DNA from: Opitutia bacterium ISCC 52
Lineage (GTDB): Bacteria; Verrucomicrobiota; Verrucomicrobiia; Opitutales; UBA2995
DNA length: 64,000 nt
Assembly (NCBI GenBank): GCA_014529675.2
Contig: CP076040.1
Coordinates: 3,863,894 to 3,927,893, forward strand
Reading direction: 5' to 3'
The notes beneath the pieces were generated by a model that did not search any database, was not told the origin of the DNA, and saw only the letters and a program-made list of their open reading frames with translations. The stretch's first letter is position 1; the number at the start of each line of letters is the position of its first letter. Made by a program: the position numbers and the translations under genes. This document shows positions 7,790 through 16,906 of the stretch, piece by piece.

Positions 7790-8803
7790 TTAGAGGGTTT
7801 GGCTGTGTTGCATCCAGCGCCAGGCGTCTTGGCACATGGCGTCGAGGTCGAGCTTGGCTTCCCAACCGAGGAGCTCCTTGGCTTTGGTGCCTTCAGAATA
7901 GCAGGTGGGGATATCGCCAGGTCGTCTATCAACGATCTGATAGGGAACGGCTTTGCCGCTGGCCTTTTCGAATGCCTGGATCACTTCGAGCACACTGTAG
8001 CCATTGCCGGTTCCCAGATTCACAATCAGAGGTTCGTCGGGTGAGTTTTCACCTGTTAAATAATTCAAGGTAGCGAGGTGGGCCTTCGCGAGATCCACCA
8101 CATGGATATAGTCCCTGACTCCAGTGCCATCGGGAGTTGGATAATCGTTGCCAAAAACACTGACCTGCTCGCGCATGCCGGTAGCCACCTGCGCAATAAA
8201 CGGCACCAGGTTATTGGGCACTCCGGTCGGTGCTTCTCCAATCAGTCCTGAGGCATGCGCTCCAACTGGATTGAAGTAACGCAGGATCCCCAACTTCATC
8301 TCGGGTCGTGAAGCAGCCAAGTCTAATAGGATTTGCTCCATCATGGCTTTGGTTTGGCCGTAGGGATTAGTCGCCTTGATCGATTCATCTTCCGTGATAG
8401 GCACCGCGCTCGGCTCTCCGTAAACCGTGGCTGAGGAACTAAAAACAAAGGTGTTCACCTGATGCTCGACCATGCAGTCGAGCAGGTTGACAGTGCCGGT
8501 GATATTGTTTCGGTAGTAACGAAGTGGATACGCCACCGACTCGCCGACGGCCTTGAGGGCAGCAAAGTGAATGACTCCGTCAATCGAATGATTACGGAAC
8601 ACCGACGAAAGATCCTCAGGGTTGAGCAAATCACCTTCCACGAGCTCCACCGACTTTCCGGAAATTTTTTCGACGCGCTCCAATACTGATCGTTCACTGT
8701 TGGAAAAGTTGTCGAACACGATCAACTCATGCCCGCTCTCGAGTAGTTCGACGTTGGTGTGACTGCCAATGAAACCGGCGCCTCCTGTAACTAATATGTT
8801 CAT
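7790..8803 (-). CDS. galE: UDP-glucose 4-epimerase
   Basis: GalE interconverts UDP-glucose and UDP-galactose using bound NAD in the cytoplasm. From the ATG at 8803 it is 337 residues, the usual length (the frame extends 6 codons further). It has GGAGFIGSH at the N-terminus, VIHFAALKAVGESV, the SSSATVYG serine region and NPYGQTKAMME with the catalytic Y-x-x-x-K. ILRYFNPVGAH, TPDGTGVRDYIHVVDLA and VNLGTGNGYSVLEV are all standard GalE motifs. It is a single gene bordered by repeat-rich spacers on both sides. Role: galactose use and precursors for surface polysaccharide. Confidence 0.95.
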   Translation of the reverse strand: MNILVTGGAGFIGSHTNVELLESGHELIVFDNFSNSERSVLERVEKISGKSVELVEGDLLNPEDLSSVFRNHSIDGVIHFAALKAVGESVAYPLRYYRNNITGTVNLLDCMVEHQVNTFVFSSSATVYGEPSAVPITEDESIKATNPYGQTKAMMEQILLDLAASRPEMKLGILRYFNPVGAHASGLIGEAPTGVPNNLVPFIAQVATGMREQVSVFGNDYPTPDGTGVRDYIHVVDLAKAHLATLNYLTGENSPDEPLIVNLGTGNGYSVLEVIQAFEKASGKAVPYQIVDRRPGDIPTCYSEGTKAKELLGWEAKLDLDAMCQDAWRWMQHSQTL

Positions 8804-8907
8804 GGGTTCAACCGCCTTCAAAAGTGCGGGTATAAAGGATTACAAAAATTCTGAGTAACGAATATGAATGGCGATTTTGAAAACCGTAACAATGATTATG
8901 ATTATTG

Positions 8908-9049
8908 GGAGCAATTTCGAAGGCTAAAACCAACATGCGCTAAGAACCGCGTTCCAGTTCGCAAGATACTTGGTTACGTAGAGTTCTACGCTCCCGCGTC
9001 ATCTTACAAACTGCGCCTTGCTCTTCATCACATCTAGGTTTTTTGAATC
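8908..9049. repeat. 140-bp dispersed element, copy 1
   Basis: Aligns over its whole length with 14588-14731. Shared blocks are CGAAGGCTAAAACC, ACATGCGC, GCGTTCCAG, CTTGGTTACGTAG, TCTACGCTCCCGC, AAACTGCGCCTTGCTC, ACACATCT-like and TTTTTGAATC. A perfect CGTAGAGTTCTACG palindrome lies at its centre. Divergence between copies is substantial, and no protein is encoded. Confidence 0.8.
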
Positions 9050-9388
9050 CCAGGAAGTTTTTCAATATGAAAAAGAATCAGGAAGCGATAAGACTTACTA
9101 ACTATAGAATATCTGTAAACATCCGTTTATTGATCAAGTAATAGAGTGTCAGCTGGTTGCTGGATTTAACGAGACGAGGGTCGCGGGACAAGGGACGAGG
9201 GGACTAGCAGGAGCGTGATTTTTTGAACACAAGGTAACGAAGAGAACGAAGGATTTCTTTACACAAAGTGAAGAAGCTGCTTCGCCGAAAGGCTCCGCAA
9301 AACAAAATGGATGGAGGATAATATAGGTAAGGGAACGGTTAATGAGCGCAGCGCTCCAAAGACCGAAAATACCGCACCTCACTGCAAG

Positions 9389-9415
9389 CGGTCGCCTCGG
9401 CGATGCGCCCCTACC
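9389..9415. repeat. 27-bp dispersed repeat, copy 2
   Basis: Identical at all 27 positions to 2733-2759. Confidence 0.85.
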
Positions 9416-9465
9416 ATTTATAGCGAACATAAAACTGATTACGGACTACTTCTCTGCCCAATATC

Positions 9466-10950
9466 CTAAATCCTATCTTCCAACTTCCTTCTTAAGCGCT
9501 CAACGGGCGCTTCCCAGGTTTCCGGGGCAATGGGGAGAAAGCTGTGGGACTCAAAGGAGCGATTAACCATCTCGCGGCCAGACTCGAGTGAGTCGATCTC
9601 CCCTGCCCCACGCAGCTGCATAAGTATGTTCCCGAAGGAGGTGGCCTCAACGGGGCCGGCATGCACCTGGCAATTGAGCGCACTGGCGATGCATTGATTT
9701 AAAAAGTCATTCTGGCTTCCCCCTCCAACCACGCGCAGCTCGGTCAACGGCTTTGAGGTGAAGGTGGCGAGCTGATCGAATACCAGGCGATACTTGCAGG
9801 CCAGGCTATCGAATACGGTGCGTAGCAGTTGAGCTCGGGTTTCCGGAATAGGTTGCCCTTGTTCACGGCAATAATCACGCAAACGATCCGCCATGGGACC
9901 GGGTCGAGCAAAGGAAGCATCGTCGGGATCCACAATCGAACGGAAGGGTTCCGCTCCGCGTGCAAGTTCTACCAGCTCATCATAGCTCAACTCAGCTCCG
10001 CTCAGAAGCCATTCCTCTTTCAACTGCTCAATGAGCCACATGCCACAAATATTCTTGAGGAGACGAGTCGTGCCTTCCACTCCCGCTTCATTGGAATAAC
10101 TCGCCTGCAAGGTCTCGGGCTGCACCAAAGGGAGGTGCGACTCGATTCCCATCAGCGACCAGGTGCCAGAACTGAGAAAAGCGGGGGCATCATCGCGCAA
10201 AGGGGCACCTGCAACCGCGGATCCGGTGTCATGGCCCGCGACCGCGAAAATGGGAATATCGCCAAGCCCCGTTTTTTCCTGCAAGGTGGGAAGCAAGGTT
10301 CCAATCCTCGTGCCTGGTTCGGTGATGTCTCGAAATAGTTTCTGGGGAAGCTCTAAGGTTTCCAGCAAAACATCGGACCACTTTCCAGTGACTGGGTTGA
10401 GCAGCTGACTGGTGCTCGCCATGGACCGCTCCTGAACTTTCGCGCCGCACAGCCAATAGTTAAACAGATCGGGCATGAACAAAAGATCGCTCGCGCTCTC
10501 CAACCTTCCCTTCCCCGATTCCTTTTCGGAAAAGAGCTGGTTGATACTGTTAAAAAACATGAACTGAATACCCGTCTCGTTGTAAATGGTCTCCCTGGAA
10601 ACCATCTCATGAATACGTTCCTCTACTCCATCGGTCCGGGAATCCCGATACATGAAAGGATCGCAAAGCAGCTCACCTGAAGCATCGAGCAAACCGTAAT
10701 CCACACCCCAGGTGTCGACACTGATCCCTTCTACCCGGGAACCATACAAAATCGAAGCCCGGGTCAATCCGTCGACCACATGGGCAAAGATATCCTTCAC
10801 GTCCCAATGCCAGGCTCCGTCGACCTCCACTCCCTTGGTCGGGAAACGATTCACTTCCTCAAGTCGAATGGCTCCGCCTGAAAGCACACCCGCCATGACA
10901 CGGCCGCTGGTGGCACCGAGATCAACTGCGAGATATACGGGGTAGGACAT
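9466..10950 (-). CDS. rhaB: L-rhamnulokinase
   Basis: RhaB phosphorylates L-rhamnulose to L-rhamnulose 1-phosphate with ATP. From the ATG at 10950 it is 494 residues, the family length. The open frame runs 39 codons further upstream, but that part is encoded by low-complexity GGAGATTGGAGATGGGA repeats and is not likely to be translated. It is a FGGY-family kinase: AVDLGATSGRVM at the N-terminus, SVDTWGVDYGLLD, the adenosine-site GHDTGSAVAG and FLSSGTWSLMG, and GGGSQNDFLNQ near the end. It is followed in the same direction by no gene. Upstream lies the aldolase/dehydrogenase, which probably shares a transcript. Confidence 0.95.
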   Translation of the reverse strand: MSYPVYLAVDLGATSGRVMAGVLSGGAIRLEEVNRFPTKGVEVDGAWHWDVKDIFAHVVDGLTRASILYGSRVEGISVDTWGVDYGLLDASGELLCDPFMYRDSRTDGVEERIHEMVSRETIYNETGIQFMFFNSINQLFSEKESGKGRLESASDLLFMPDLFNYWLCGAKVQERSMASTSQLLNPVTGKWSDVLLETLELPQKLFRDITEPGTRIGTLLPTLQEKTGLGDIPIFAVAGHDTGSAVAGAPLRDDAPAFLSSGTWSLMGIESHLPLVQPETLQASYSNEAGVEGTTRLLKNICGMWLIEQLKEEWLLSGAELSYDELVELARGAEPFRSIVDPDDASFARPGPMADRLRDYCREQGQPIPETRAQLLRTVFDSLACKYRLVFDQLATFTSKPLTELRVVGGGSQNDFLNQCIASALNCQVHAGPVEATSFGNILMQLRGAGEIDSLESGREMVNRSFESHSFLPIAPETWEAPVERLRRKLEDRI

Positions 10951-11066
10951 GGTGGAAGGCCTTCGGCCTGGGAGATGGGAGGCCTTTGGCCTGGAGATTG
11001 AAGATTGGAGATGGGAGATTGGAGATGGGGGAAACGAGCGGGAGCGTGGGTTACTGGTTCCATTCA
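10951..11066. repeat. Low-complexity GGAGATTGGAGATGGGA tract
   Basis: Imperfect repeats of GGAGATTGGAGAT and GGCCTTTGGCCT fill the spacer between the rhamnulokinase and the aldolase. They make the kinase frame look longer than it is. Confidence 0.7.
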
Positions 11067-11102
11067 AAGAGGTGACTACCAGATATTGTTAGTCGTGTCA
11101 CC

Positions 11103-13292
11103 TCATCTGAGAAATCCATCGGCGAGGCCGCCGTCGACAGGGATGACGTGGCCGGTGGTTTTTGAGAAGGCTTGCGTGAGCAGTAAGTAGGCTGCTTCGG
11201 CTTGGTCATCCGGTGTGATCGGGGATTGAGTCAAGGTACGCTGAGCGTAAAAAGAGGCGAGTTTGTTCCGCAGTGAGTCATCGTCGTCCTGCTCTGAATA
11301 TTCGATATTGTACTTTACGAGAGATGAGATAACGCGATCGCGCGGGAACATGGTGCTACCTTTCACAACGGTGGCCGGAGCAATTGCATTTACGCGAATT
11401 TGCGGAGAGAGCTCGATGGCCAGTTCCCGCACCAAATGATTGGCGGCAGCTTTACTGGTATCGTAGGCCACACTCCCCTTCTTCGCCACCACAGCATTGG
11501 CACTGGTCGTGAGCACTACATTGCCCGACAAACCTTGCAGATCGAAGACGTGCTCCTTCAAAGCATCCACGACGATGTAACTCCCTTTCACATTGATATC
11601 GAAAGTTTGAGAAAAGCGGTCATCAGCAATGTGACCTGTCTTATCGGGCGGAATAAACACACCGGCAGTTACCACGACAGAATCAACGCCACCATAGGCT
11701 AAAACGGCTTGCTCGATCATCGCCTCAACCGAATCACGATCCGTGATATTTACAGCGGCACTCATCGCAGGGCCACAAGATGATACACCCGTACCCGCGA
11801 TACCAATACCTTCTCCATGTTCCTGGGTAAGCGCAGCCACCGTTTTCTCAGCCGCCTCTTCGCTCAAGTCAGCCGCAACCACATGTGCACCTTCAGGCAC
11901 GATGCGTTCAGCCACTTCACGACCGATCCCGTTCCCGGCACCGACCACGGCGACCACCTGACGGGCCAAAGACTTTTCCGGAGGCATGCGACGCAGTTTG
12001 GCTTCTTCCAACTGCCAATATTCGATATCGAAGGCTTCCTGCTCGGGCAATCCGCGATAGTGATCAATCGCTTCCGCACCCCGCATCACTTCGATGGCGC
12101 AGTTATAAAATTCAGCTGTCACGCGTGACTCGCTTTTGCTCTTTCCCCAGGCGATCATGCCCAGACCAGGGATCAGCACCACCGTCGGTACTGCGGTTCT
12201 GATAGCAGGCGAATCTGCATGCTTACAGCGGTCGTAGTAGGCGCGGTAGTCCTCGACGTATTTTACCAGGCCTTCATCGATCTTCCCTTTTAATTGGTCG
12301 AACGATTCTGTGGCAGCATCCCAATCAACATAGAGCGGTTTGATCTTCGTTCTGAGAAAATGGTCGGGACAACTGGTGCCCAACTCAGACAAGCGGGCCG
12401 CATCGTGTGAGTTCACAAACTGCATCATCTTTTGATCCGATTGCACGGTACCAATAAAGCGTTGCTCCCCAGAAACACGGCCACGCAACCAGGGCAGCAA
12501 CTTCACCAGGAGGTCCCGTCGTTGCACATCGGATACGTGATCATACTTCAATCCACCGAAGACCGGTTTTCCTTCCGCTTTGGTTTCGATAAACTGGGAG
12601 GCCTTTTCAATCAGGTCGAGAGTCAGCTTATAACAAGCCTTATCATCGTCGTCCCAATTGATTACACCATGTTGTCCCATCATAATGCCGCGGCATTTGG
12701 AGTTTCCAGCAATGACATCGCGATAGGAAAGACCCAGGTCGAACCCAGGACGCTGCCACTCCGTCCAAACCACGTCGTCGCCATAAATTTCTTCGGTCAG
12801 CTTGGCACCGTTTTCTGCGGCCGCCACGGCGATCACCATATTGGGGTGTATATGGTCAACATGTCTGCCCGGGATAAATGCATGGAGCGGCGTATCAATG
12901 GAGCAAGCTCGAGGATTCAGATTGTAGGTGCAATGCCGATACATGGCCACCATCTCATCTTCGATGTCTGACTTGACTCCGGACTCGGGCGCATCGCGAT
13001 AAATCTTTTCGAGACTATATACCTTATCCAAATACAGAGATCCAAAATTCTCTGGCTTGGAGGTTCGTAGATCCCCTCCAGAACCTTTCACCCAAAGAAT
13101 GTCCGCTTCGGCTCCCGTGAGCGGATCATTTTCAATCGCCTTGCTGGAAGTATTTCCGCCTCCGGTGTTGGTGATTCGAAGATCGGATCCCAAAATATTG
13201 GAGCGGTACTGCAAGCGTTGCAGCGGCGTCATGGATCCGACTACCGCATCATCCCAAAGGTAGTTAACGTGTTTGTAATTGGATTGGCTCAT
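11103..13292 (-). CDS. Bifunctional rhamnulose-1-phosphate aldolase / lactaldehyde dehydrogenase
   Basis: A 729-residue fusion. Residues 1 to about 400 form a class II aldolase domain (GGGNTSSK at 44-51, zinc ligands in HIHP at 147-150, a further His in GQHG at 206-209). It would split L-rhamnulose 1-phosphate into dihydroxyacetone phosphate and L-lactaldehyde. Residues about 445-729 form a short-chain dehydrogenase with GAGNGIG at 451-457 and catalytic YDTSK at 610-614, expected to oxidise the lactaldehyde to lactate. The same fusion is known from bacterial rhamnose operons as RhaE/RhaEW-type proteins. Genes for the kinase and isomerase flank it, which supports the assignment. The fused form lets the reactive aldehyde pass to the second site. 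Confidence 0.93.
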   Translation of the reverse strand: MSQSNYKHVNYLWDDAVVGSMTPLQRLQYRSNILGSDLRITNTGGGNTSSKAIENDPLTGAEADILWVKGSGGDLRTSKPENFGSLYLDKVYSLEKIYRDAPESGVKSDIEDEMVAMYRHCTYNLNPRACSIDTPLHAFIPGRHVDHIHPNMVIAVAAAENGAKLTEEIYGDDVVWTEWQRPGFDLGLSYRDVIAGNSKCRGIMMGQHGVINWDDDDKACYKLTLDLIEKASQFIETKAEGKPVFGGLKYDHVSDVQRRDLLVKLLPWLRGRVSGEQRFIGTVQSDQKMMQFVNSHDAARLSELGTSCPDHFLRTKIKPLYVDWDAATESFDQLKGKIDEGLVKYVEDYRAYYDRCKHADSPAIRTAVPTVVLIPGLGMIAWGKSKSESRVTAEFYNCAIEVMRGAEAIDHYRGLPEQEAFDIEYWQLEEAKLRRMPPEKSLARQVVAVVGAGNGIGREVAERIVPEGAHVVAADLSEEAAEKTVAALTQEHGEGIGIAGTGVSSCGPAMSAAVNITDRDSVEAMIEQAVLAYGGVDSVVVTAGVFIPPDKTGHIADDRFSQTFDINVKGSYIVVDALKEHVFDLQGLSGNVVLTTSANAVVAKKGSVAYDTSKAAANHLVRELAIELSPQIRVNAIAPATVVKGSTMFPRDRVISSLVKYNIEYSEQDDDDSLRNKLASFYAQRTLTQSPITPDDQAEAAYLLLTQAFSKTTGHVIPVDGGLADGFLR

Positions 13293-13621
13293 ATTGGAAA
13301 GTGGTCAGTGGGTATTGGGGTTAAGTAGGAGTAGGAGGAAGAGGTAGAGTAGTCGGTGGTCGGTGGTCAGTGGTCGGTGTTATATTTTCCAGCAAATGGA
13401 TTTGGTTTTGAAATTCAGTCGACTACGGAGTGGAGATGTTGGAATTGACGAGTGCCTGGCGACTGAGCGCACGCCGGTGAGTGAGAGAGCCAGAATGGAG
13501 GATAAACGGCATGTCCGCCCGAAGATGGAAAGCATCGTTGTATACAGAGGCCCCTATCGCCATTAACCGTTAAAACAAAATTCATTTTATCTTCCCCTGT
13601 GCTTTTCATCTGATAGTCGAC
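13293..13621. other. Intergenic stretch with purine-rich and GGTCAGTGGTCGG repeats
   Basis: No gene is supported. It includes a 30-bp segment at 13315-13344 that is identical to 20384-20413, then GTCGGTGGTCGGTGGTCAGT-type tandem words (13351-13380). The small ORF at 13363-13566 has no recognisable features. Confidence 0.55.
13315..13344. repeat. 30-bp purine-rich repeat, copy 1
   Basis: Perfect match over 30 bases to 20384-20413, ending in GTAGGAGGAAGAGG. It belongs to the AAGAGG/CCTCTT tract family but includes a shared non-repetitive TTGGGGTTAAG lead-in. Confidence 0.85.
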
Positions 13622-14389
13622 TTAATTTGTGAAGTTTAGGATCTTCCGACGGTATTCCTCATCGGGGCGGCCACAGATGCGTTCGACTTCTTTCTTGGGC
13701 ATAAACTCAGGAAATCCTGTTACACTAATAGAAGCGGCTCCGACAAACATCTCGGCACATTTCTCCGCCATGATCATGGCTCCCCAGGCCGCATCAGCCG
13801 TCGATCCGAGAGTAATCAGACCGTGATTTTGACAGAGGATGGCATTGGGAGCGGTGCCATGGTCTTCTATGAACTTACGCATGCGTTTCGAAATTTCACG
13901 AGCCAGATCAACACCTGGATCAACGTAGGGCACCCAAAGCGATTGAGCTTGGCAGCAAACGACTTGATCGGGCACCAAACGCTTTTCAGCAAAGAGCGGA
14001 CCGTGTTCACTACAAAGAATCTTTCCCACTGCAATGGGATGGGTATGCGCCACGTAATTCACACCGGGCAGGGTTAGAAGCCAGGAATGAAACAAGGCTT
14101 CCACGGAGGGCTTAACTCCTGCTTGATCCACACGAGAGGCCATTAAAACTGCATCCGAGTCAGGAACCGGAGCGTCGCTCTCAACCACTGGGACCAGGGA
14201 GTCGAACTGACAATGCGCCAAGCCTTCTCGTTCCACCGTCGCAAGGGAAAAGCCACTGCCTTTTACAACAAAGGTAGAATCATCCAATTTCACGGATGCG
14301 TTTCCTTCACCAAGAATAGCCAGGCGCAGGTTCGCAGATCCTAACTTGTGGCACAAATCCAACAACGACTCCAAAGGTGTTTCATTCAT
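13622..14389 (-). CDS. Class II aldolase/adducin-family protein
   Basis: A 255-residue protein with a single class II aldolase domain. The zinc-binding HTHP lies in VNYAHTHPIAVG-like context (residues about 116-119), a third His is in QNHGLITLG, and a Glu in KPSVEALFH is placed like the catalytic Glu of fuculose-phosphate aldolase. GEGNASVKL replaces the usual GGNxS phosphate-binding loop. It may be a second deoxysugar-phosphate aldolase, for example for fuculose 1-phosphate, or a decarboxylase of related acids; the exact substrate cannot be read. It is transcribed in the same direction as the rhamnose aldolase and kinase and diverges from the DeoR regulator. Confidence 0.85.
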   Translation of the reverse strand: MNETPLESLLDLCHKLGSANLRLAILGEGNASVKLDDSTFVVKGSGFSLATVEREGLAHCQFDSLVPVVESDAPVPDSDAVLMASRVDQAGVKPSVEALFHSWLLTLPGVNYVAHTHPIAVGKILCSEHGPLFAEKRLVPDQVVCCQAQSLWVPYVDPGVDLAREISKRMRKFIEDHGTAPNAILCQNHGLITLGSTADAAWGAMIMAEKCAEMFVGAASISVTGFPEFMPKKEVERICGRPDEEYRRKILNFTN

Positions 14390-14741
14390 CGAGCGTTCAT
14401 TTATGTTCTTGAGAGGGAAAAATAGTCAAATCAAAAGTTTGCATTATCTTTCAATATCTTCCAATTTCATTCAACAACACCCCAAAGTTTCAAACGCCTT
14501 CGCAACCGCGGACATTAAACAATTAGAAAATAGTTAGTTATGAATCTGTATATGGTAATTTCAAATCTCACTAAAAGTGAATATCGATGGAGGCGCTTCC
14601 GAAGGCTAAAACCGACATGCGCGATGAGCTGCGTTCCAGCCGTCAACCCACTTGGTCACGTAGTTATCTACGCTCCCGCACGGGCTTCCAAACTGCGCCT
14701 TGCTCCTCAACACATCTCAGCTTTTTGAATCGTTTGGGTAT
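14390..14741. other. Divergent spacer holding the second 140-bp element
   Basis: Control region between the class II aldolase and the DeoR gene. The left half (14400-14530) is AT-rich and unremarkable, with CAATATCTTCCAATTTC-like words. The right half is copy 2 of the 140-bp element, ending 10 bp before the DeoR start codon. The ORFs here follow the repeat and are not real. Confidence 0.6.
14588..14731. repeat. 140-bp dispersed element, copy 2
   Basis: Matches 8908-9049 along its length. The central hairpin is kept but with a different loop (CGTAG-TTAT-CTACG here, CGTAGAGTTCTACG there). It occupies the leader of the DeoR gene, so it is probably transcribed or promoter-bearing. Confidence 0.8.
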
Positions 14742-15497
14742 ATGCAGGCCGAGTTACGACAGAAGTTAATAGAAGAGTACCTGGAGGAGGTGGAGTTCGC
14801 CTCCCTGGAGGAGCTGTCGGACAAAGTAGATGCTTCCCTCTCCACCGTCCGCCGCGATCTCGGAATACTATCCAATAACGGTAAGATCAAACGCACTCAC
14901 GGGGGAGCTCGATTGACGCAACCTCCCAGCGAGGAGTTTAACTTTTCCCGACGCCAGACCGTGGAAAGTGATGGTAAACTCCGCGTCGCTGAATGCTGTG
15001 CGGAGCTTGTTTCACCCAATCAGAACATTTTTTTAGACGCTGGCTCGACGGTCTTTGAAGTGGCACGCAAGTTGGAAGAGAAAACACCACACATCGTCAC
15101 AAACAGTTTATCGGTTGCCAATTTATACGCGGGGCATCGCGACATTGAAGTCATCGTAAGCGGTGGCGTCATTTACCCACGCCTGCAGGTCCTGGTCGGT
15201 GATCTCGCGGTCAAAGCGTACCAATCTTTCAATGCGGATATTGCGATCCTGGGTGCAGGCGGTGCGACCGAAGATGGGATCATGAATTCGCACATGCTAC
15301 TTATCGAAATTCAACGCGCCATGATTGCATCGGCCCAACAAGTGATCGTCTGCCTGGATAGTAGTAAAATGGGACGACAGTCCTTTACTCCTCTCTGTGA
15401 TTGGAAATCAGTCGACGTACTGGTGACAAATCGCGACGCTCCGAAAAGTATAATTTCTCATATCAAAAAGCAAAAGGTCGAGGTGTTGCTGGCATAG
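14742..15497 (+). CDS. DeoR-family transcriptional regulator of the rhamnose genes
   Basis: A 251-residue repressor-type protein. I chose the ATG at 14742 (MQAELRQKLIEEYL); 14 further codons upstream belong to the repeat element. The N-terminal winged helix-turn-helix reads SLEELSDKVDASLSTVRRDL then KIKRTHGGA, the DeoR signature. The C-terminal sugar-phosphate sensor has FLDAGSTVFEVARKL, VVTNSLSVANLY-like and DIAILGAGGATEDG stretches. Placed between the aldolase genes and rhaA, it most likely responds to a phosphorylated intermediate of rhamnose breakdown. Use of a DeoR protein instead of the AraC-type RhaS/RhaR is an inference from position. Confidence 0.9.
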   Translation: MQAELRQKLIEEYLEEVEFASLEELSDKVDASLSTVRRDLGILSNNGKIKRTHGGARLTQPPSEEFNFSRRQTVESDGKLRVAECCAELVSPNQNIFLDAGSTVFEVARKLEEKTPHIVTNSLSVANLYAGHRDIEVIVSGGVIYPRLQVLVGDLAVKAYQSFNADIAILGAGGATEDGIMNSHMLLIEIQRAMIASAQQVIVCLDSSKMGRQSFTPLCDWKSVDVLVTNRDAPKSIISHIKKQKVEVLLA

Positions 15498-15499
15498 AC

Positions 15500-15537
15500 T
15501 CAGTAATCGGTTTTCAGTAAACGGTGATCAGTATTTT
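15500..15537. repeat. GGTAATCAGT-type degenerate repeat
   Basis: Words CAGTAATCGG, TTCAGTAAACGG and TGATCAGT sit in the short spacer between the DeoR gene and rhaA. Related runs occur at 2812-2842, 13350-13381, 16989-17022 and 32230-32252. Confidence 0.6.
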
Positions 15538-15646
15538 GGATCCTAAAAGTACCAGTTAAAAACAAAAGGCATTAACGAAATTCTCAACACAAGCGGCACT
15601 GCGGAGACGCAGTGGCCCTACCTTCACTCACAAAATTTTTATACCC

Positions 15647-16906
15647 ATGAACACCTCGTCTAACTACGAACTCGCGAAAGAACAATATGCTGCCATCGGG
15701 GTAGATACCGATACCGCGCTGGAACGCCTGGCAACTATCCCGATTTCAGTGCATTGCTGGCAGGGAGATGACGTTGCGGGCTTTGAGGGAGATTCTGGAA
15801 TTACGGGAGGAGGCATCATGGCCACAGGCAACTATCCGGGTCGAGCGCGCACGATTGATGAACTCCGCACCGACTTGGAAAAAGTCTACTCGATCGTCCC
15901 AGGTAAACATCGGTTGAACCTACACGCCAGTTATCTCGATCATGGCGGCCAGAAGGTAGACCGAACAGACATTGAGGAAAAACACTTTCAGTCCTGGGCA
16001 GACTGGGCAAAGACCCAGGAAATCGGACTCGACTTCAACCCCACTTATTTCTCCCACCCCTTGGCCAACGATGGCTTCACCCTCGCCCACCCCGATAAGC
16101 ACGTGCGGGACTTCTGGATTGAGCATGGGAAACGATGCCGAAAGATTGGCGCCTTCTTCGGCCGCGAACTGGAGAATACCTGCGTCACAAATATCTGGAT
16201 ACCCGATGGGCTCAAGGATACGCCGGCCGACCGGAGAGGTCCAAGAGAACTGTTAACCGAGTCCTTGGATGCCACCTTGGCCGAGTCACTCGACCCCACC
16301 CACAATCTCGATGCGGTGGAGTGCAAACTCTTCGGACTGGGATCAGAAAGCTACGTGGTGGGCTCCCATGAATTCTACATGGGCTATGCCATCAAAAACC
16401 AAACCGTGCTCTGCCTGGATGCCGGGCACTTTCACCCGACCGAGTCGATCGCCGATAAGATATCGTCCGTTATGTTCTACGTACCCAGGTTATTACTACA
16501 CGTCAGTAGAGGCGTTCGCTGGGACAGTGACCACGTGATCGTACTGAACGATGATCTGCAATCGATCGCGCGAGAATTAGTCGTGGGCGATTACCTGGAT
16601 CGCACTCATGTGGGACTGGATTTCTTTGATGCCAGTATCAATCGCGTGGCGGCGTGGTCGATTGGTACGCGAAACATCCTTCGAGCTCTTTTGGTGGCCC
16701 TGCTCGAACCGACAAATACTTTACAGGAAGCAGAGCGAAAAGGTGACTTCACCTCCCGCATGGCCCTATTTGAATCTCTTAAAACCATGCCCTTCGGCGC
16801 AGTGTGGAATCAATATTGCGAAACAAATGAAGTCCCACTGGATGGGGGATTAATGGATCCGATTCGTGAGCATGAGAAGAACGTTCTCTCTCAACGCAAT
16901 GGGTAG
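15647..16906 (+). CDS. rhaA: L-rhamnose isomerase
   Basis: RhaA converts L-rhamnose to L-rhamnulose, the first committed step of catabolism, with a divalent metal. Its 419 residues equal the length of the enterobacterial enzyme. Landmarks: [15 protein letters not shown] near the N-terminus, [29 protein letters not shown], the metal-site [17 protein letters not shown], and [14 protein letters not shown]. It follows the DeoR gene in the same direction and diverges from the kinase/aldolase genes, giving a complete isomerase-kinase-aldolase route within 9 kb. Confidence 0.97.
   Translation: MNTSSNYELAKEQYAAIGVDTDTALERLATIPISVHCWQGDDVAGFEGDSGITGGGIMATGNYPGRARTIDELRTDLEKVYSIVPGKHRLNLHASYLDHGGQKVDRTDIEEKHFQSWADWAKTQEIGLDFNPTYFSHPLANDGFTLAHPDKHVRDFWIEHGKRCRKIGAFFGRELENTCVTNIWIPDGLKDTPADRRGPRELLTESLDATLAESLDPTHNLDAVECKLFGLGSESYVVGSHEFYMGYAIKNQTVLCLDAGHFHPTESIADKISSVMFYVPRLLLHVSRGVRWDSDHVIVLNDDLQSIARELVVGDYLDRTHVGLDFFDASINRVAAWSIGTRNILRALLVALLEPTNTLQEAERKGDFTSRMALFESLKTMPFGAVWNQYCETNEVPLDGGLMDPIREHEKNVLSQRNG

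Larger units (their letters stand above)
8804..9465. other. Intergenic stretch with the 140-bp repeat and 27-bp repeat
   Basis: No gene is supported. It contains copy 1 of the 140-bp element (8908-9049) and the second perfect copy of the 27-bp repeat (9389-9415). The ORF at 9149-9430 runs through AAGG/GACGAGGG-rich sequence and shows no family resemblance. Confidence 0.6.

Noticed and set aside
9149-9430. 93-residue minus-strand ORF in a spacer
   Set aside because: Runs through repeat-like sequence including the 27-bp repeat; no motif.
14540-14728. Small ORF before the DeoR gene as a possible leader peptide
   Set aside because: It follows the 140-bp repeat and is not preserved in the other copy.
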